A DNA stretch of 64,000 nt from Piromyces finnis (GCA_002104945.1 MCFH01000060.1:248001-312000); one strand, 5' to 3'. Shown: positions 39,860 to 51,167, counted from the first letter of the stretch. Notes: generated from the letters alone by a model not told the origin. Numbers and translations are program-made.

Positions 39860-42440
39860 TTTTTAATTCTAAAAAGAATTTATGTATTTTGTATTAATAA
39901 TAGAAATTTTATAAAATTTCTATTTTTCAATTATAAAAATTTCCAAAAAAAAAAAATAAGAGGTTTAATAATACAAAATTGTTTGTTGGTTGTTTGGAGT
40001 TGTATTATAAATTGGAATGTTTTGATTTTCATTGTAATATTGGTTAGATTCAATGGATAATAAATTAATTTCATTACTTGGATAGGAAGAAAAAGTATTC
40101 ATTGAAGTTTCATTACTTGGAATTGTTGGAGTAAAGACATCATCATTACTTGAAACTATTGGAGTGAACATAGTTTCATTACTTGGAATTGTTGGTGTTA
40201 TGATTATTTCATCATTTGGGGTCAATGGTGATAAAGATGAATAGGAAGATGATGGAGAAAGTGAAGGTTCGGAAATTATTGGAGATAAAGAAAAAATGTT
40301 ATTATTGTTGCCGCTACTGTTAATTAATAAAAATTGATCATTATTTTCATATTGATCATCAATTTTATATTGATTAATTTCAATATTTTCATTAATATTT
40401 TTACAAATATTATCATTCGATGGAATGATTACTAATTGAGATGAAATTTCAGGAATATAAGATGAATCTTTTGGTGATATTAAATAAGTAGTTCTAGTTA
40501 AATAAGTAGTTCTAGTTTCATTATTATTGTATTTATTGCAGTTATTGTAGTTATTGCAGTTATTGTAGTTATTGCAGTTATTGCAATTATTGTTTTCATT
40601 TTGAATTTCATTTTGATTATGATGATCATATGAATTTGAATTTTTTCTTTTAATATTTATTGGTTTTAATTGGCTTTGTTTTGACTTTTTTGAATGTTCT
40701 TTAATGGTCATTTCAATTTTATTCATGATTGATTCTTCATAATGACATATATGAGAATATTTCTTGTCTTTACAAAGTTCATTCCAAATTCTAGAAACCA
40801 AAGTACTTGTAATCAAATCGACATTGTTATTCACCCTCTTAAGAATCATTCCCCATAAAAGTTTTATTTGTTGAGTAGTTTTAGCATATTTATTTAAAGA
40901 TCTGCATAAACGTTCATAATCTTGAATTATTTTGAAATTTCATATTAGTATTTATTCATTTTATTTAAATATTTATATTTATATATATTTATATTTATAT
41001 ATATATTTAATAATAAAATAATGTTTATTTAATATACATATAATATACATACTTGGTTGAATTTTAAATTCTTCAAGTTGATCAATAAGTTTTGCACAAA
41101 GTAAATAACGATAGGCTTGAGTTATATAAATTATAATATAATAAATAAAATATAATAAAATATAATAAAATATAATATTATTAATTATATAAAATATTTA
41201 ATAATTTATATATACTTTATACCATTTTATATTTTATATTTTTTATTTTTACTTACTTTGAAATATTCCATTTTGATTTTACATAATCATCAAGATTATA
41301 ACCTTGATTTAGATATTCTTTTGAATTTAAAGATTGATGGATTTCGTTAATATATCTTTTAAATTCTTCTTGCTTTAAAAGATATGCATTAAGTGGACTA
41401 AAATTTTTGAATTTCGATTATTATTCATTAATATAAAGAATATATTGATAGAATAAAAATGATAAAAATAATAATAATGATAAAAATAATAAAAATTATA
41501 TTATATATAGATATATATAGATAGAATAAAAAAATAATATAATTATGTTAGAAATAATATAATTAAATAAATAAACATTTATTTATAAATATTTATAATA
41601 TTATTAGATCTACTATAATTGATAATTGATAATTGAAATGTGATGAATAATGAATAAATAATCGTAGATGATAAATATTAAATGTTGAATGATATTAAAT
41701 GTTGAATGATGAATAATGAATAATGGATGATAATACTTATAATACTTACTTTTCTAAAGAGCAAAGATCATTCATTTTTGTCAAAGATAAAATGTTGGAA
41801 TTTTAAATATTATTAAAATTGAATTATATTGTTCTTTGAAGACAATGAAAACACAATGAGAACAATGTAAAATTAAAAATGATATTGTTTTCTTTCTTTT
41901 TTTTTAATTTAAATTTAGTAGGACAAAATTAAAGAAATTGAAAAATAAATTAAAGCTATTGTTTTAAAAATAAAATGAGAAAAAAAAGAGAACAATGGCT
42001 TTGTATTTATATTCTCTCCTATGCAACTTTAAGAATTATAAAAATCAAAAATTTAATATATCAAAACATTATAAAAAAGAGTTTAATAATAAAATAAAAA
42101 AAATAAAAACAAAGTTTTAAGAATAAATTAAAACAACATTTCAATTTATTTAAATTCACCTATTGGCTATTTGAAATTAAATCAAAGAAAACTTTTCATT
42201 TATTTTATATTATTTTATATTATTTAATATTTTATTTTATTGAAGAAAAAAAAGATATTTTTTATTATTTCTAAATAAAAAGTAGTCAATAAAAAATTAA
42301 TAACAAAAATTAATATAAAATTAATATATAATTTAATATAAATATATTAAATAAATAAACATTAATAAGAAGTAATCTCCGATTGCAAACAAGTATTAAA
42401 AACAAAATAACTATTTATATGCAAATATTTTATAAATATT
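39860..42440 (-). repeat. repeat arm A of a large inverted repeat
   Basis: About 2.55 kb that matches, in reverse complement, 46300-48830 (arm B) and, in direct orientation, 52412-54890 (arm C). Each arm holds a whole copy of the four-exon gene plus its promoter. The arms differ by small indels and substitutions, including in introns, so the duplication is recent but not brand new. Confidence 0.93.
39965..41775 (-). pseudogene. copy A of an unrecognised four-exon gene; splice acceptor lost
   Basis: By comparison with copy B, exons are 41775-41750, 41397-41257, 41123-41053 and 40920-39965, which would give 397 residues. The acceptor before exon 3 is AT instead of AG (position 41124), whereas copies B and C keep AG. 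Skipping exon 3 (71 bases) would shift the frame; a cryptic AG seven bases into exon 3 would also shift it. The remaining splice sites and the long last exon (294 codons from its first Met) are intact. It has an Asn/Cys/Tyr hexapeptide repeat (NNCNNY). The gene is probably inactive unless the downstream ORF is made alone. Confidence 0.75.
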
Positions 42441-43485
42441 TTATTTTTTAAGAAGATTTTTCAATTTCATTCTTATACTTCTATATCAAAATATTAATAT
42501 AATATATATTGGTCTATTGATAAAATTAATGATCATCATCATCATATATTGAATAAGAATATGAAAAATAAACAATAAATTATGATTAAATTAAAAAAAA
42601 GTATATGTATTTTAAATTTGATAGAGTTTTATAATAAGTTTTGTGTTGAAGAATGTTGTTTTATTAATTTCAATATTTTTTATCTACCATAAAAATGAAA
42701 ATATTTATATAAATCACCTTTTATAATTTATGAAATTACTATAATAATATTTTTTTAATACTATTAAAGCTATATTTTATTTACGCAAGTGAATATTATT
42801 CAATAATTAATTATTCACTAATATGACTTTATGATTATTAATGCATTTTCACCGTTATTTAATTGTAAGTTACATTGTTTATGTAAAATACTAAAGATAT
42901 ATTAATTTACATAATAATGCTTTTATATCAAAAAATTATAAAAAATCAAACATATAATTACAAGTAATATAATTAATTTAATAAATAAAAATAATTCCAT
43001 AAAATTAAAAAAATTATATGAAAAAAATAATTGGAAAATAATGAAAAATATAAAACAAAGAATACTATTAAATGTAATTCACAAAGTAAATTGAAAGGTA
43101 TGGAGGACATAGAATATGATATATGGAATTATGAATAAATAAATTGTATTACTATATTTCATAATTTATTTATACATAATTCCATATATCATATTCTAAT
43201 ACAAAAACATGCAATAGTTTAAAAGAGTAATTTATAGAAATATATTATATGTTTTTTTTTTCTTAAAAAACATAATATAATTATAAAAAAAGTATTATCT
43301 TATTCTTAAAATAATAATTATTATTACTATAAACTAAGTTATTATTATTGAATAATATCTTTTCTTTTTATCTTTATTATTATAAAAAAATTATATAATT
43401 AAATTAAATAAGATAAAATTAAAATATTTTTTCAAATATATTTAAAACTTATTTTTATTGTATTAGTATTAAAAATGAAATAATT

Positions 43486-43683
43486 CGATTTAGGATTAAT
43501 TTTTATTAAATACAATTAAAAAAATTATAAAATAAAAAAGATAATATATATAAAAAGTATAAAACAAAAATTAAAACGTCACCTGCAGGACTCGAACCTG
43601 CGCTCCCAAAGGGAAATGGCTTAGCAGGCCACCGCGTTAACCACTCCGCCAAAGTGACTTCAAATTTCATATTAAATGATACG
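43486..43683. repeat. duplicated tRNA-Ser block, copy 1
   Basis: About 198 bases around the tRNA are nearly identical to 55986-56184, including about 90 bases on the left side and about 25 on the right side. Beyond these limits the two loci differ. Confidence 0.9.
43578..43658 (-). tRNA. tRNA-Ser (GCT), copy 1
   Basis: 81 bases on the minus strand fold into a standard class II tRNA. The 7-bp acceptor stem is GTCACTT/AGGTGAC, the D arm is GCG..CGC, the anticodon arm is GTGGC with loop CTGCTAA and GCCAT (anticodon GCT, reading AGC/AGU Ser codons). A long variable arm (CCC..GGG) and T arm GCAGG TTCGAGT CCTGC complete it. There is no intron, no encoded CCA, and a G discriminator. Confidence 0.97.
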
Positions 43684-44470
43684 TTGTTACTATAAAAATA
43701 AGAAATAATAATAAATTATAGGTGAAATGTGAAGATATTAACTGGATTTAAAACAAATTCAGATAATATCTATAATTAATTAAACATAATAATTATAATT
43801 AAATAATTTCAATAATTATTTTAAAACACTTTTAAAAGTCACCTTTTAAATTTTGATTCAGTGAAAGGGTTATGATTTCAAAAATTTAATATCAATACAC
43901 TATAACCCTTAACCAAAAATAAGCAAGTACGAAATAAGGTGTAACTCGCCAAAAACGATCGCTACGGCTGTAAGTGCTACGGTGATGAAACTAGGTTTAT
44001 TGGAAAGCTTAGGAAGAAAGCTACAATTTGGTACAATCGCGGTCCTTCTAACTGATCATTTAAGGAAGTTATGATCATTTAAAGATTTTATTAGGTAAAT
44101 TAAAATCAATATGATATCAAGTATGGATCATAAATATTTCTTATGACTTGATGAAATTAAAAATATATCAATAGGAATTTTAGTTATATTAATTTAATTA
44201 ATGATAACGATTGTTACTAAAAATAGAACTAGACCCATTTAGGTGTAACAGTTAATACCTATAAATTAAATAATCTTAATTATTATAAAATAGGTTAACG
44301 GCAAGTTTTATTAGAAATAATTTTGAAAATAATAATTATTTAATTATAACAAATATGTTATGGTAATATCAATTAATAATGATGAATTATTAATTGAATA
44401 GTTTTTATAATTACTAATTAGGATCAACTGTTTAAATGATTAATCATATGTTTATTTTATTTTATGTCAT

Positions 44471-44503
44471 GACAAACAAACAAACAAACAAACAAACAAA
44501 CAA
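44471..44503. repeat. (CAAA)n run
   Basis: About eight uninterrupted CAAA units. Confidence 0.95.
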
Positions 44504-44941
44504 TCTTATTACTTATTTAATTATATTACTAATATATTACATGTAATACTTTATTCTTATTAATATCAATTTAATAATCTGAACAAAGAATATAAAAGAG
44601 AATGAATTGAATTCGATTTTAATTCTTTGTAAAGATTATAGTTATAATCTTAATTATATAGTTACTTATAATATCATTTATATTATTATTATTAAATAAA
44701 TAAAAAATTTATAAAAAGTTATTTTAAAGTAAATATAAATTTTTCATTTTTCATTTGAGTTTAAGGTGTTATTTTATAATTAAATTTAATTTCTTAAAAA
44801 ACATTTTTACTATATAATTAATAACATTCTGACCTGGCCGCATAACCAAACCCAAAAACTTAACATGAAAATAGGTTAAATTATAATAATAATTTAATTC
44901 TTACATTTAAGTAATGTAATTAAATATGTACAAGAATTTAT

Positions 44942-45304
44942 TCAATGTAATATAATTAATAATAGTATTATAGCGGAGCTTTTGTTTACTTTTATTTTTT
45001 CTAACTTATTTAGGTTTCTATTAGAGGTTTTATCATCCTCAAATAAGTTAGATATTTTATTGATAAATTCATTATAAGATAGGGATCTATCTTCATAATA
45101 AATATCACTACAAAGATCCTTTGAGTTACCGGTAGTAGCAAGCAAAGCAATTCTCTTCTTTTCTTTTTCAGAAAGAGCTAAGTCTTCTAAGATATCTTCA
45201 AGTTCCATTTTCCATCTGAAGAACTTAGTATCTTTCTTGCCAAGAGGGCTTATTTCTTTAGCCATACTAGCGGCTCTTTCAAAATTGTTTTTATTTTCAG
45301 TCAT
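44942..45304 (-). pseudogene. truncated retrotransposon Gag fragment
   Basis: A 120-residue open frame. MTENKNNFERAASMAKEISP, FFRWKMELEDILEDLALS, RIALLATTGNSKDLCSDIYY and SYNEFINKISNLFE look like the N-terminal part of a retrotransposon capsid protein (W..ELEDIL..A..TTG..). After KVNKSSA the sequence runs into a hydrophobic AT-derived end, so the element is cut off and no protease or polymerase follows. Just 5' of it (45370-45425) is a GC-richer leader containing TGGTGGAGAACCTCAG, a possible primer-binding region. It lies 1.3 kb from the tRNA gene, fitting the tRNA-linked integration known for several retroelements, though that is inference. Confidence 0.6.
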
Positions 45305-46299
45305 ATTTAGTAAATAAATAAGATAATTATACTAAATATACTAATTAATAGGAATTATTTAAATTTTCGGCTTTCCCACGGGACGACTGAGGTTCTCCAC
45401 CACTTGATAACGGATTGGTAGTTATATTACAACTTTTTAACTACTTCTTCTGTTATCTTATATTGTTTTATCTCGACAGCTATTGTACGAGCTTTAACAA
45501 TATCTACTAGTTTTATTAATTTATTTTAAGTTATTTTATAATTTTAATAGTTTTATTATTTTAATAATATTTATATAGAATAATAACACCAGATTTATTC
45601 TATAAAATATTATTTATTATTAACACAATAATTACAAATTAGACAAGTTTAATTTCGTTTTTATATTTTCTTTTATTTATTGTTCTTACGCTCTTTTTAA
45701 CAATAATTTTTATTATATAAAAACTTATTTTTTGTCTTTTAAATATTATTATGTATTCACTAATTAATTATATTAACTATTATTAAAATTTAACTTATTA
45801 TTAGTAATCTAAGTCTTCTTATTTTCTACTAAAAAATATTATTATTCTTTATATTAAAAATTATTTTTATAATTTAACCCAATCAAATATATAAATTTAT
45901 AAAATATTTGATTTTATGTAAATTATATTTTTATAATAAACTATATAAAATTATTTAATAATTATTTTATAATAAAAATTTCTACTAATATCAAATGTAT
46001 AATATATTTATAATTATTATTTATCATAAATTTCCGTGAATTTTTACTAGAAAGTGATATAAACTAAAATATTGAATATAATCTAACCTATGTTATCATT
46101 ACATTCATCAGCACTTTCAACTTAATTATCCTTTTTTTGTTTACAAAAGTATATAAATTCATAAAATTATTAATATTAAATTTTTATATTTAATTATTTT
46201 TCTTGAAGATTATAAATTAGTTAGTTAATAAACTAATTAGTTAATGATCAATAACATTGTACAAATTTTACATATCAATATATTTTATTAATATATTGA

Positions 46300-48830
46300 T
46301 TTAGATCTAGATATTTTCAAAAAAAAAAATAAAATATTTACAAAATATTTAAAATATTTGCATATAAATAGTTATTTTGTTTTTAATACTTGTTTGCAAT
46401 CGGAGATTACTTCTTATTAATGTTTATTTATTTAATATATTTATATTAAATTATATATTAATTTTATATTAAATTTTGTTATTAATTTTTTTATTGGCTT
46501 TTTATTTAGAAATAATAAAAAATATCTTTTTTTTCTTCAATAAAATAAAATATTAAATAATATAAAATAATATAAAATAAATGAAATGTTTTCTTTGATT
46601 TAATTTCAAATAGCCAATAGGTGAATTTAAATAAATTGAAATGTTGTTTTAATTTATTCTTAAAACTTTGTTTTTATTTTTTTTATTTTATTATTAAACT
46701 CTTTTTTATAATGTTTTGATATATTAAATTTTTGATTTTTATAATTCTTAAAGTTGCATAGGAGAGAATATAAATACAAAGCCATTGTTCTCTTTTTTTT
46801 CTCATTTTATTTTTAAAACAATAGCTTTAATTTATTTTTCAATTTCTTTAATTTTGTCCTACTAAATTTAAATTAAAAAAAAAGAAAGAAAACAATATCA
46901 TTTTTAATTTTACATTGTTCTCATTGTGTTTTCATTGTCTTCAAAGAACAATATAATTCAATTTTAATAATATTTAAAATTCCAACATTTTATCTTTGAC
47001 AAAAATGAATGATCTTTGCTCTTTAGAAAAGTAAGTATTATAAGTATTATCATCCATTATTCATTATTCATCACATTTCAATTATCAATTATATTTAATA
47101 CTTTAGTAGATCTAATAATATTATAAATATTTATAAATAAATGTTTATTTATTTAATTATATTATTTCTAACATAATTATATTATTATTTTTATTCTATC
47201 TATATATATCTATATATAATATAATTTTTATTATTTTTATTATTTTTATCATTATTATTATTTTTATCATTTTTATTCTATCTATATATTCTTTATATTA
47301 ATGAATAATAATCGAAATTCAAAATTTTTAGTCCACTTAATGCATATCTTTTAAAGCAAGAAGAATTTAAAAGATACATTAACGATATCCATCAATCTTT
47401 AAATTCAAAAGAATATCTTAATCAAGGTTATAATCTTGATGATTATGTAAAATCAAAATGGAATATTTCAAAGTAAGTAAAAATAAAAAATATAAAATAT
47501 AAAATGGTATAAAGTATATATAAATTATTAAATATTTTAAATAATTAATAATATTATATTTTATTATATTTTATTTATTATATTATAATTTATAGAACTC
47601 AAGCCTATCGTTATTTACTTTGTGCAAAAATTATTGATCAACTTGAAGAATTTAAAATTCAACCAAGTATGTATATTATATGTATATTAAATAAACATTA
47701 TTTTATTATTAAATATATATATAAATATAAATATATATAAATATAAATATTTAAATAAAATGAATAAATACTAATATGAAATTTCAAAATAATTCAAGAT
47801 TATGAACGTTTATGCAGATCTTTAAATAAATATGCTAAAACTACTCAACAAATAAAACTTTTATGGGGAATGATTCTTAAGAGGGTGAATAACAATGTCG
47901 ATTTGATTACAAGTACTTTGGTTTCTAGAATTTGGAATGAACTTTGTAAAGACAAGAAATATTCTCATATATGTCATTATGAAGAATCAATCATGAATAA
48001 AATTGAAATGACCATTAAAGAACATTCAAAAAAGTCAAAACAAAGCCAATTAAAACCAATAAATATTAAAAGAAAAAATTCAAATTCATATGATCATCAT
48101 AATCAAAATGAAATTCAAAATGAAAACAATAATTGCAATAACTGCAATAACTACAATAACTGCAATAAATACAATAATAATGAAACTAGAACTACTTATT
48201 TAACTAGAACTACTTATTTAATATCACCAAAAGATTCATCTTATATTCATGAAATTTCATCTCAATTAGTAATCATTCCATCGAATGATAATATTTGTAA
48301 AAATATTAATGAAAATATTAAAATTAATCAATATAAAATTGATGATCAATATGAAAATAATGAACAATTTTTATTAATTAACAATAGCGGCAACAATAAT
48401 AACATTTTTTCTTTATCTCCAATAATTTCCGAACCTTCACTTTCTCCATCATCTTCCTATTCATCTTTATCACCATTGACCCCAAATGATGAAATAATCA
48501 TAACACCAACAATTCCAAGTAATGAAACTATGTTCACTCCAATAGTTTCAAGTAATGATGATGTCTTTACTCCAATAATTCCAAGTAATGAAACTTCAAT
48601 GAATACTTTTTCTTCCTATCCAAGTAATGAAATTAATTTATTATCCATTGAATCTAACCAATATTACAATGAAAATCAAAACATTCCAATTTATTATACA
48701 ACTCCAAACAATCAACAAACAATTTTGTATTATTAAACATCTTATTTTTTTGGAAATTTTTATAATTGAAAAATAGAAATTTTATAAAATTACTATTATT
48801 AATACAAAAATTCTTATTAGAATTAAAAAA
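46300..48830 (+). repeat. repeat arm B
   Basis: Reverse-complement match of arm A (39860-42440); it carries the intact gene copy B. Its left edge, with the motif AATCGGAGATTACTTCTTAT near 46400, is the inner edge of the inverted repeat. Confidence 0.93.
47005..48736 (+). CDS. unrecognised protein, copy B (intact) of a three-copy family
   Basis: Exons 47005-47030, 47332-47472, 47596-47666 and 47799-48736 splice in frame to 391 residues. The N-terminal 190 residues look folded: LLKQEEFKRYINDIHQSLN, then WNISKTQAYRYLLCAKIIDQ, LEEFKIQPNYERLCRSLNKY, TTQQIKLLWGMILKRVNNN and VSRIWNELCKDKKYSHICHY. ISKTQAYRYLLCAK has the look of a helix-turn-helix or other helical DNA-binding segment, but this is inference. 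The C-terminal half is low complexity: Lys-rich, an Asn/Cys repeat (CNNCNNYNNCNKYNN), then Ser/Pro/Thr repeats (IIPSNETxFTPIVSSND). I recognise no named family. The protein shares all of exons 1-4 with copies A and C. Confidence 0.8.
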
Positions 48831-50144
48831 AAATAGAAATGTTTAATATTAATTTACTTTTAATTAATAAAAAGAAATCATTAAGAAAATAATTTATTTA
48901 AATTGTTCATAATTGTAGTAATAATAAAATGTTTAAATTAATTACAAATTATAAAAAAATGTATAAGTATATATATTACTATTATAAATTACTTATAAAT
49001 ATTTAAAAATAAATAAAATTTCATTATTATTATTAGCATTAAAGAAAAAACTTATCATTAATTACAAACAAAAAAAATAAAAAAAAAAATTAGTAATTTT
49101 ACTTTTTTCTTTTTTAACAATAATGAAAAAAAATTGTGGCTTAAATAATTAAATGTAAATCAATTAAAATACATTTAATCAAATTACGTACATTATCAAT
49201 TAAATACAATTATGTATGTATGAAAATATAAAAATGCTAAACTATTAATAATAATAACTTGATGTGATTAATAAGTATTTAGTATTTTATAATTATTTAT
49301 TATTTTTTTTCTCTTTTATTAATAATATAATATTTTAAAAATAGCTTTTTTAATATGAATTTAGCAGCAACAATATAAATGACAATTTTTATTGACCATT
49401 TTTTTAATTATATTAATTTATGAAAAAAAATCTATTTTTAGGTTAATTTTCAAATAAGAAATTTTATTGGGAAAAGTAAATATAATTAAAAAAGGAAAAT
49501 AGAAAATAATCTTTTTTTTTTTGAATTAATTATATGAAATTTTAATTTTTTATTTTTAAAAATAAATGTTTAATATTCAATAATATTAATAAAAACTTAT
49601 AATTAGAATATTTATATATTTATATAATATATTTATTACAAACTTCTACTAAAAATATAAAGTAATGAATGTTAATTAATTAATAATTAATTAAAATATA
49701 AAAATATTTTTATAAATTATCATTAAAAAAACTATTTCATTAATTTATTTATAAAAATATATCTTAATTAATAACATAAAAAAGTATATATAAAGAGTAT
49801 TTTATTTCTTTCCTTTTTTTTTTCTTCGTGCTTTTCAAATATAAAAAAGTATTTTTAAATACTAAAAAAAAAAGAAAATCACCAATTATTGTTAAGAATA
49901 ATTTATCTCATTTTTCAACTTTTTTCTTGATGATGTTTATATACCCTTTATAAATTTCATTATGAAATTTAAAATATAAAAATATACCCCTAAAAACTAC
50001 CTTGAAAAAAATTTAAGTAACTGATAAATTATTCAACTATTTTTTTAGTTAATAAAAAAAAATAAGATTTCTCAAATGTGTTATTTAGAGCTTGCTCCCC
50101 AACAATATTTTTTATATAATTCAGTAAAAATCGGAAAGTGATTT
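48831..50144. other. intergenic AT-rich DNA left of the hairpin array
   Basis: I see no gene. The last 60 bases contain a slightly GC-richer piece (GAGCTTGCTCCCC near 50087) that may belong to the array transcript. Confidence 0.5.
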
Positions 50145-50197
50145 GGTACAAAAACAAGGCGGATTCTCTAGAAGATGAATTGACTAGCGCTTGAACC
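50145..50197. ncRNA. hairpin unit 1 (short, GACTAGCG loop type)
   Basis: Outer stem TTTGGT/ACCAAA, bulge ACAAAAA, middle stem CAAG/CTTG, left loop GCGG, inner stem ATTC/GAAT with a 10-base loop, right loop TGACTAGCG. This is the shortest unit. Confidence 0.6.
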
Positions 50198-50233
50198 AAA
50201 TTAAATTCTTTCTCACATAGAAAAAAGATTTTA

Positions 50234-50315
50234 GGTACAAACTTAAGGCGGATTCAGTATCTTTTTATTGTTTGATACATATAAAAGAATAATGAATTGT
50301 CGTAGCGCTTAAACC
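50234..50315. ncRNA. hairpin unit 2 (middle stem TTAAG/CTTAA)
   Basis: Outer GGT/ACC, bulge ACAAAC, middle stem TTAAG/CTTAA (both sides changed relative to the TCAAG/CTTGA of other units), left loop GCGG, inner stem ATTCA/TGAAT with an inner hairpin GTATC/GATAC, right loop TGTCGTAGCG. Confidence 0.6.
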
Positions 50316-50342
50316 CAAAGTCTTAATTAAAAAGAAAAATAT

Positions 50343-50398
50343 GGTATATCAAGAGCGGATCATGTTAAGAAATATTATGATTGACTAGCGCTTGAACC
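50343..50398. ncRNA. hairpin unit 3 (inner stem ATCAT/ATGAT)
   Basis: Outer TGGT/ACCA, short bulge ATA, middle stem TCAAG/CTTGA, left loop AGCGG, inner stem ATCAT/ATGAT, loop of 13 bases, right loop TGACTAGCG. Confidence 0.6.
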
Positions 50399-50454
50399 AC
50401 TTTTTTTTAATAATAATAACATTATATATAATAATGGTAAATGAAAAAATTAAA

Positions 50455-50553
50455 GGTACAAACTCAAGAGCGGATTCAAATCAATAAATATTCATTATTT
50501 TTGATAAAAAAATAATTATTATTTAATCAATGAATTGTCGTAGCGCTTGAACC
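50455..50553. ncRNA. hairpin unit 4 (longest unit)
   Basis: Outer stem TTAAAGGT/ACCTTTAA, bulge ACAAAC, middle stem TCAAG/CTTGA, left loop AGCGG, inner stem ATTCA/TGAAT with a long AT-rich loop, right loop TGTCGTAGCG. Confidence 0.62.
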
Positions 50554-50599
50554 TTTAAAATATAATAAATATATTATATTTATAAAAAAAATATGAGAA

Positions 50600-50655
50600 A
50601 GTTTAAAAAAAGAGCGAATTAAATGTAATGTTAATTGTCTTAGCGCTTTTTGCTT
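50600..50655. ncRNA. hairpin unit 5 (degenerate)
   Basis: The left flank has lost GGTACAAAC, but the middle stem is AAAAAG/CTTTTT, left loop AGCG, inner stem AATTAA/TTAATT and right loop GTCTTAGCG. All three middle-stem forms in the array therefore stay paired. Confidence 0.5.
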
Positions 50656-50676
50656 TTTTATATTTTTTATTACTAT

Positions 50677-50753
50677 GGTACAAACTCAAGAGCGGATCCA
50701 TATAGTAACAAAAATAAAAATTATTAATTATGGATTGTCGTAGCGCTTGAACC
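50677..50753. ncRNA. hairpin unit 6 (inner stem ATCCAT/ATGGAT)
   Basis: Outer stem TATGGT/ACCATA, bulge ACAAAC, middle stem TCAAG/CTTGA, left loop AGCGG, inner stem ATCCAT/ATGGAT, right loop TGTCGTAGCG. Confidence 0.62.
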
Positions 50754-51167
50754 ATATTGAAAAATAAATTAAATAATAAATAAAATAATAAATAAAAAAA
50801 AGTTAAAAAAAATTTTTTTTTTTTAATGTGTTGAAATTTTATTAATATTTTTTGCTGATTTTGAGATAAGTAGTTTTTTTTTTTTTTTTTTGAGTATTAT
50901 ATAAAGTTATTATAATTTGCTAAATATTAAAAATTATTATTTTTAAAACTTGTTTTTGAAACTTGTTTTTGAATAAAAAGATTACTCTTTAAACAAAAGA
51001 AAATTTTAATTTTATATCAAAAAAGAGCTTAATTTATGTTATTAAAATAAAAACAATGAAAATAAAGGAATAATATTTCATTTATATAGAGATATTTTGG
51101 TTTATTATGAAAAAAAATATTAATTTTTTATTGAATAAATATAGAAACTAAAGATTTTATTAAAATT
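50754..51167. other. AT-rich DNA between array and LINE fragment
   Basis: I see no gene or further hairpin unit. Confidence 0.55.

Larger units (their letters stand above)
42441..46299. other. spacer of the A/B inverted repeat
   Basis: 3.9 kb between the arms. It holds tRNA-Ser (43578-43658), a GC-richer stretch at about 43920-44060, a (CAAA)n run (44471-44503), another patch near 44829-44870 and a truncated Gag gene (44942-45304) with a GC-rich leader at about 45370-45425. The GC-richer patches are probably pieces of the same decayed retroelement as the Gag fragment. No other gene is seen. Confidence 0.6.
50145..50753. repeat. array of six covarying hairpin units (possible structured ncRNA cluster)
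   Basis: Six units of 53-99 bases share conserved flanks: left GGTACAAACTCAAGAGCGG, right TGTCGTAGCGCTTGAACC or TGACTAGCGCTTGAACC. Each folds the same way: outer stem (xxxGGT/ACCxxx), a 3-7 base bulge (ACAAAC), middle stem (TCAAG/CTTGA), internal loop (AGCGG opposite TGTCGTAGCG), inner stem of 4-6 bp, and a variable loop. Stems differ between units but stay paired, while loops are nearly invariant. The units are islands of GC in DNA that is over 85% AT. I cannot match this to hammerhead, twister, hairpin, group I or II, snoRNA or tRNA consensus. Transcribed strand unknown. Confidence 0.8.

Noticed and set aside
50145-50753. CRISPR array or simple tandem repeat
   Set aside because: Repeats flank variable segments, but each unit has two different conserved halves that pair with each other, spacing is irregular, and the genome is eukaryotic.
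50145-50753. Hammerhead, twister, hairpin or group II domain V RNA
   Set aside because: I compared the conserved loops with the core motifs I know for these (for example CUGAUGA/GAAA of hammerhead) and none fit.
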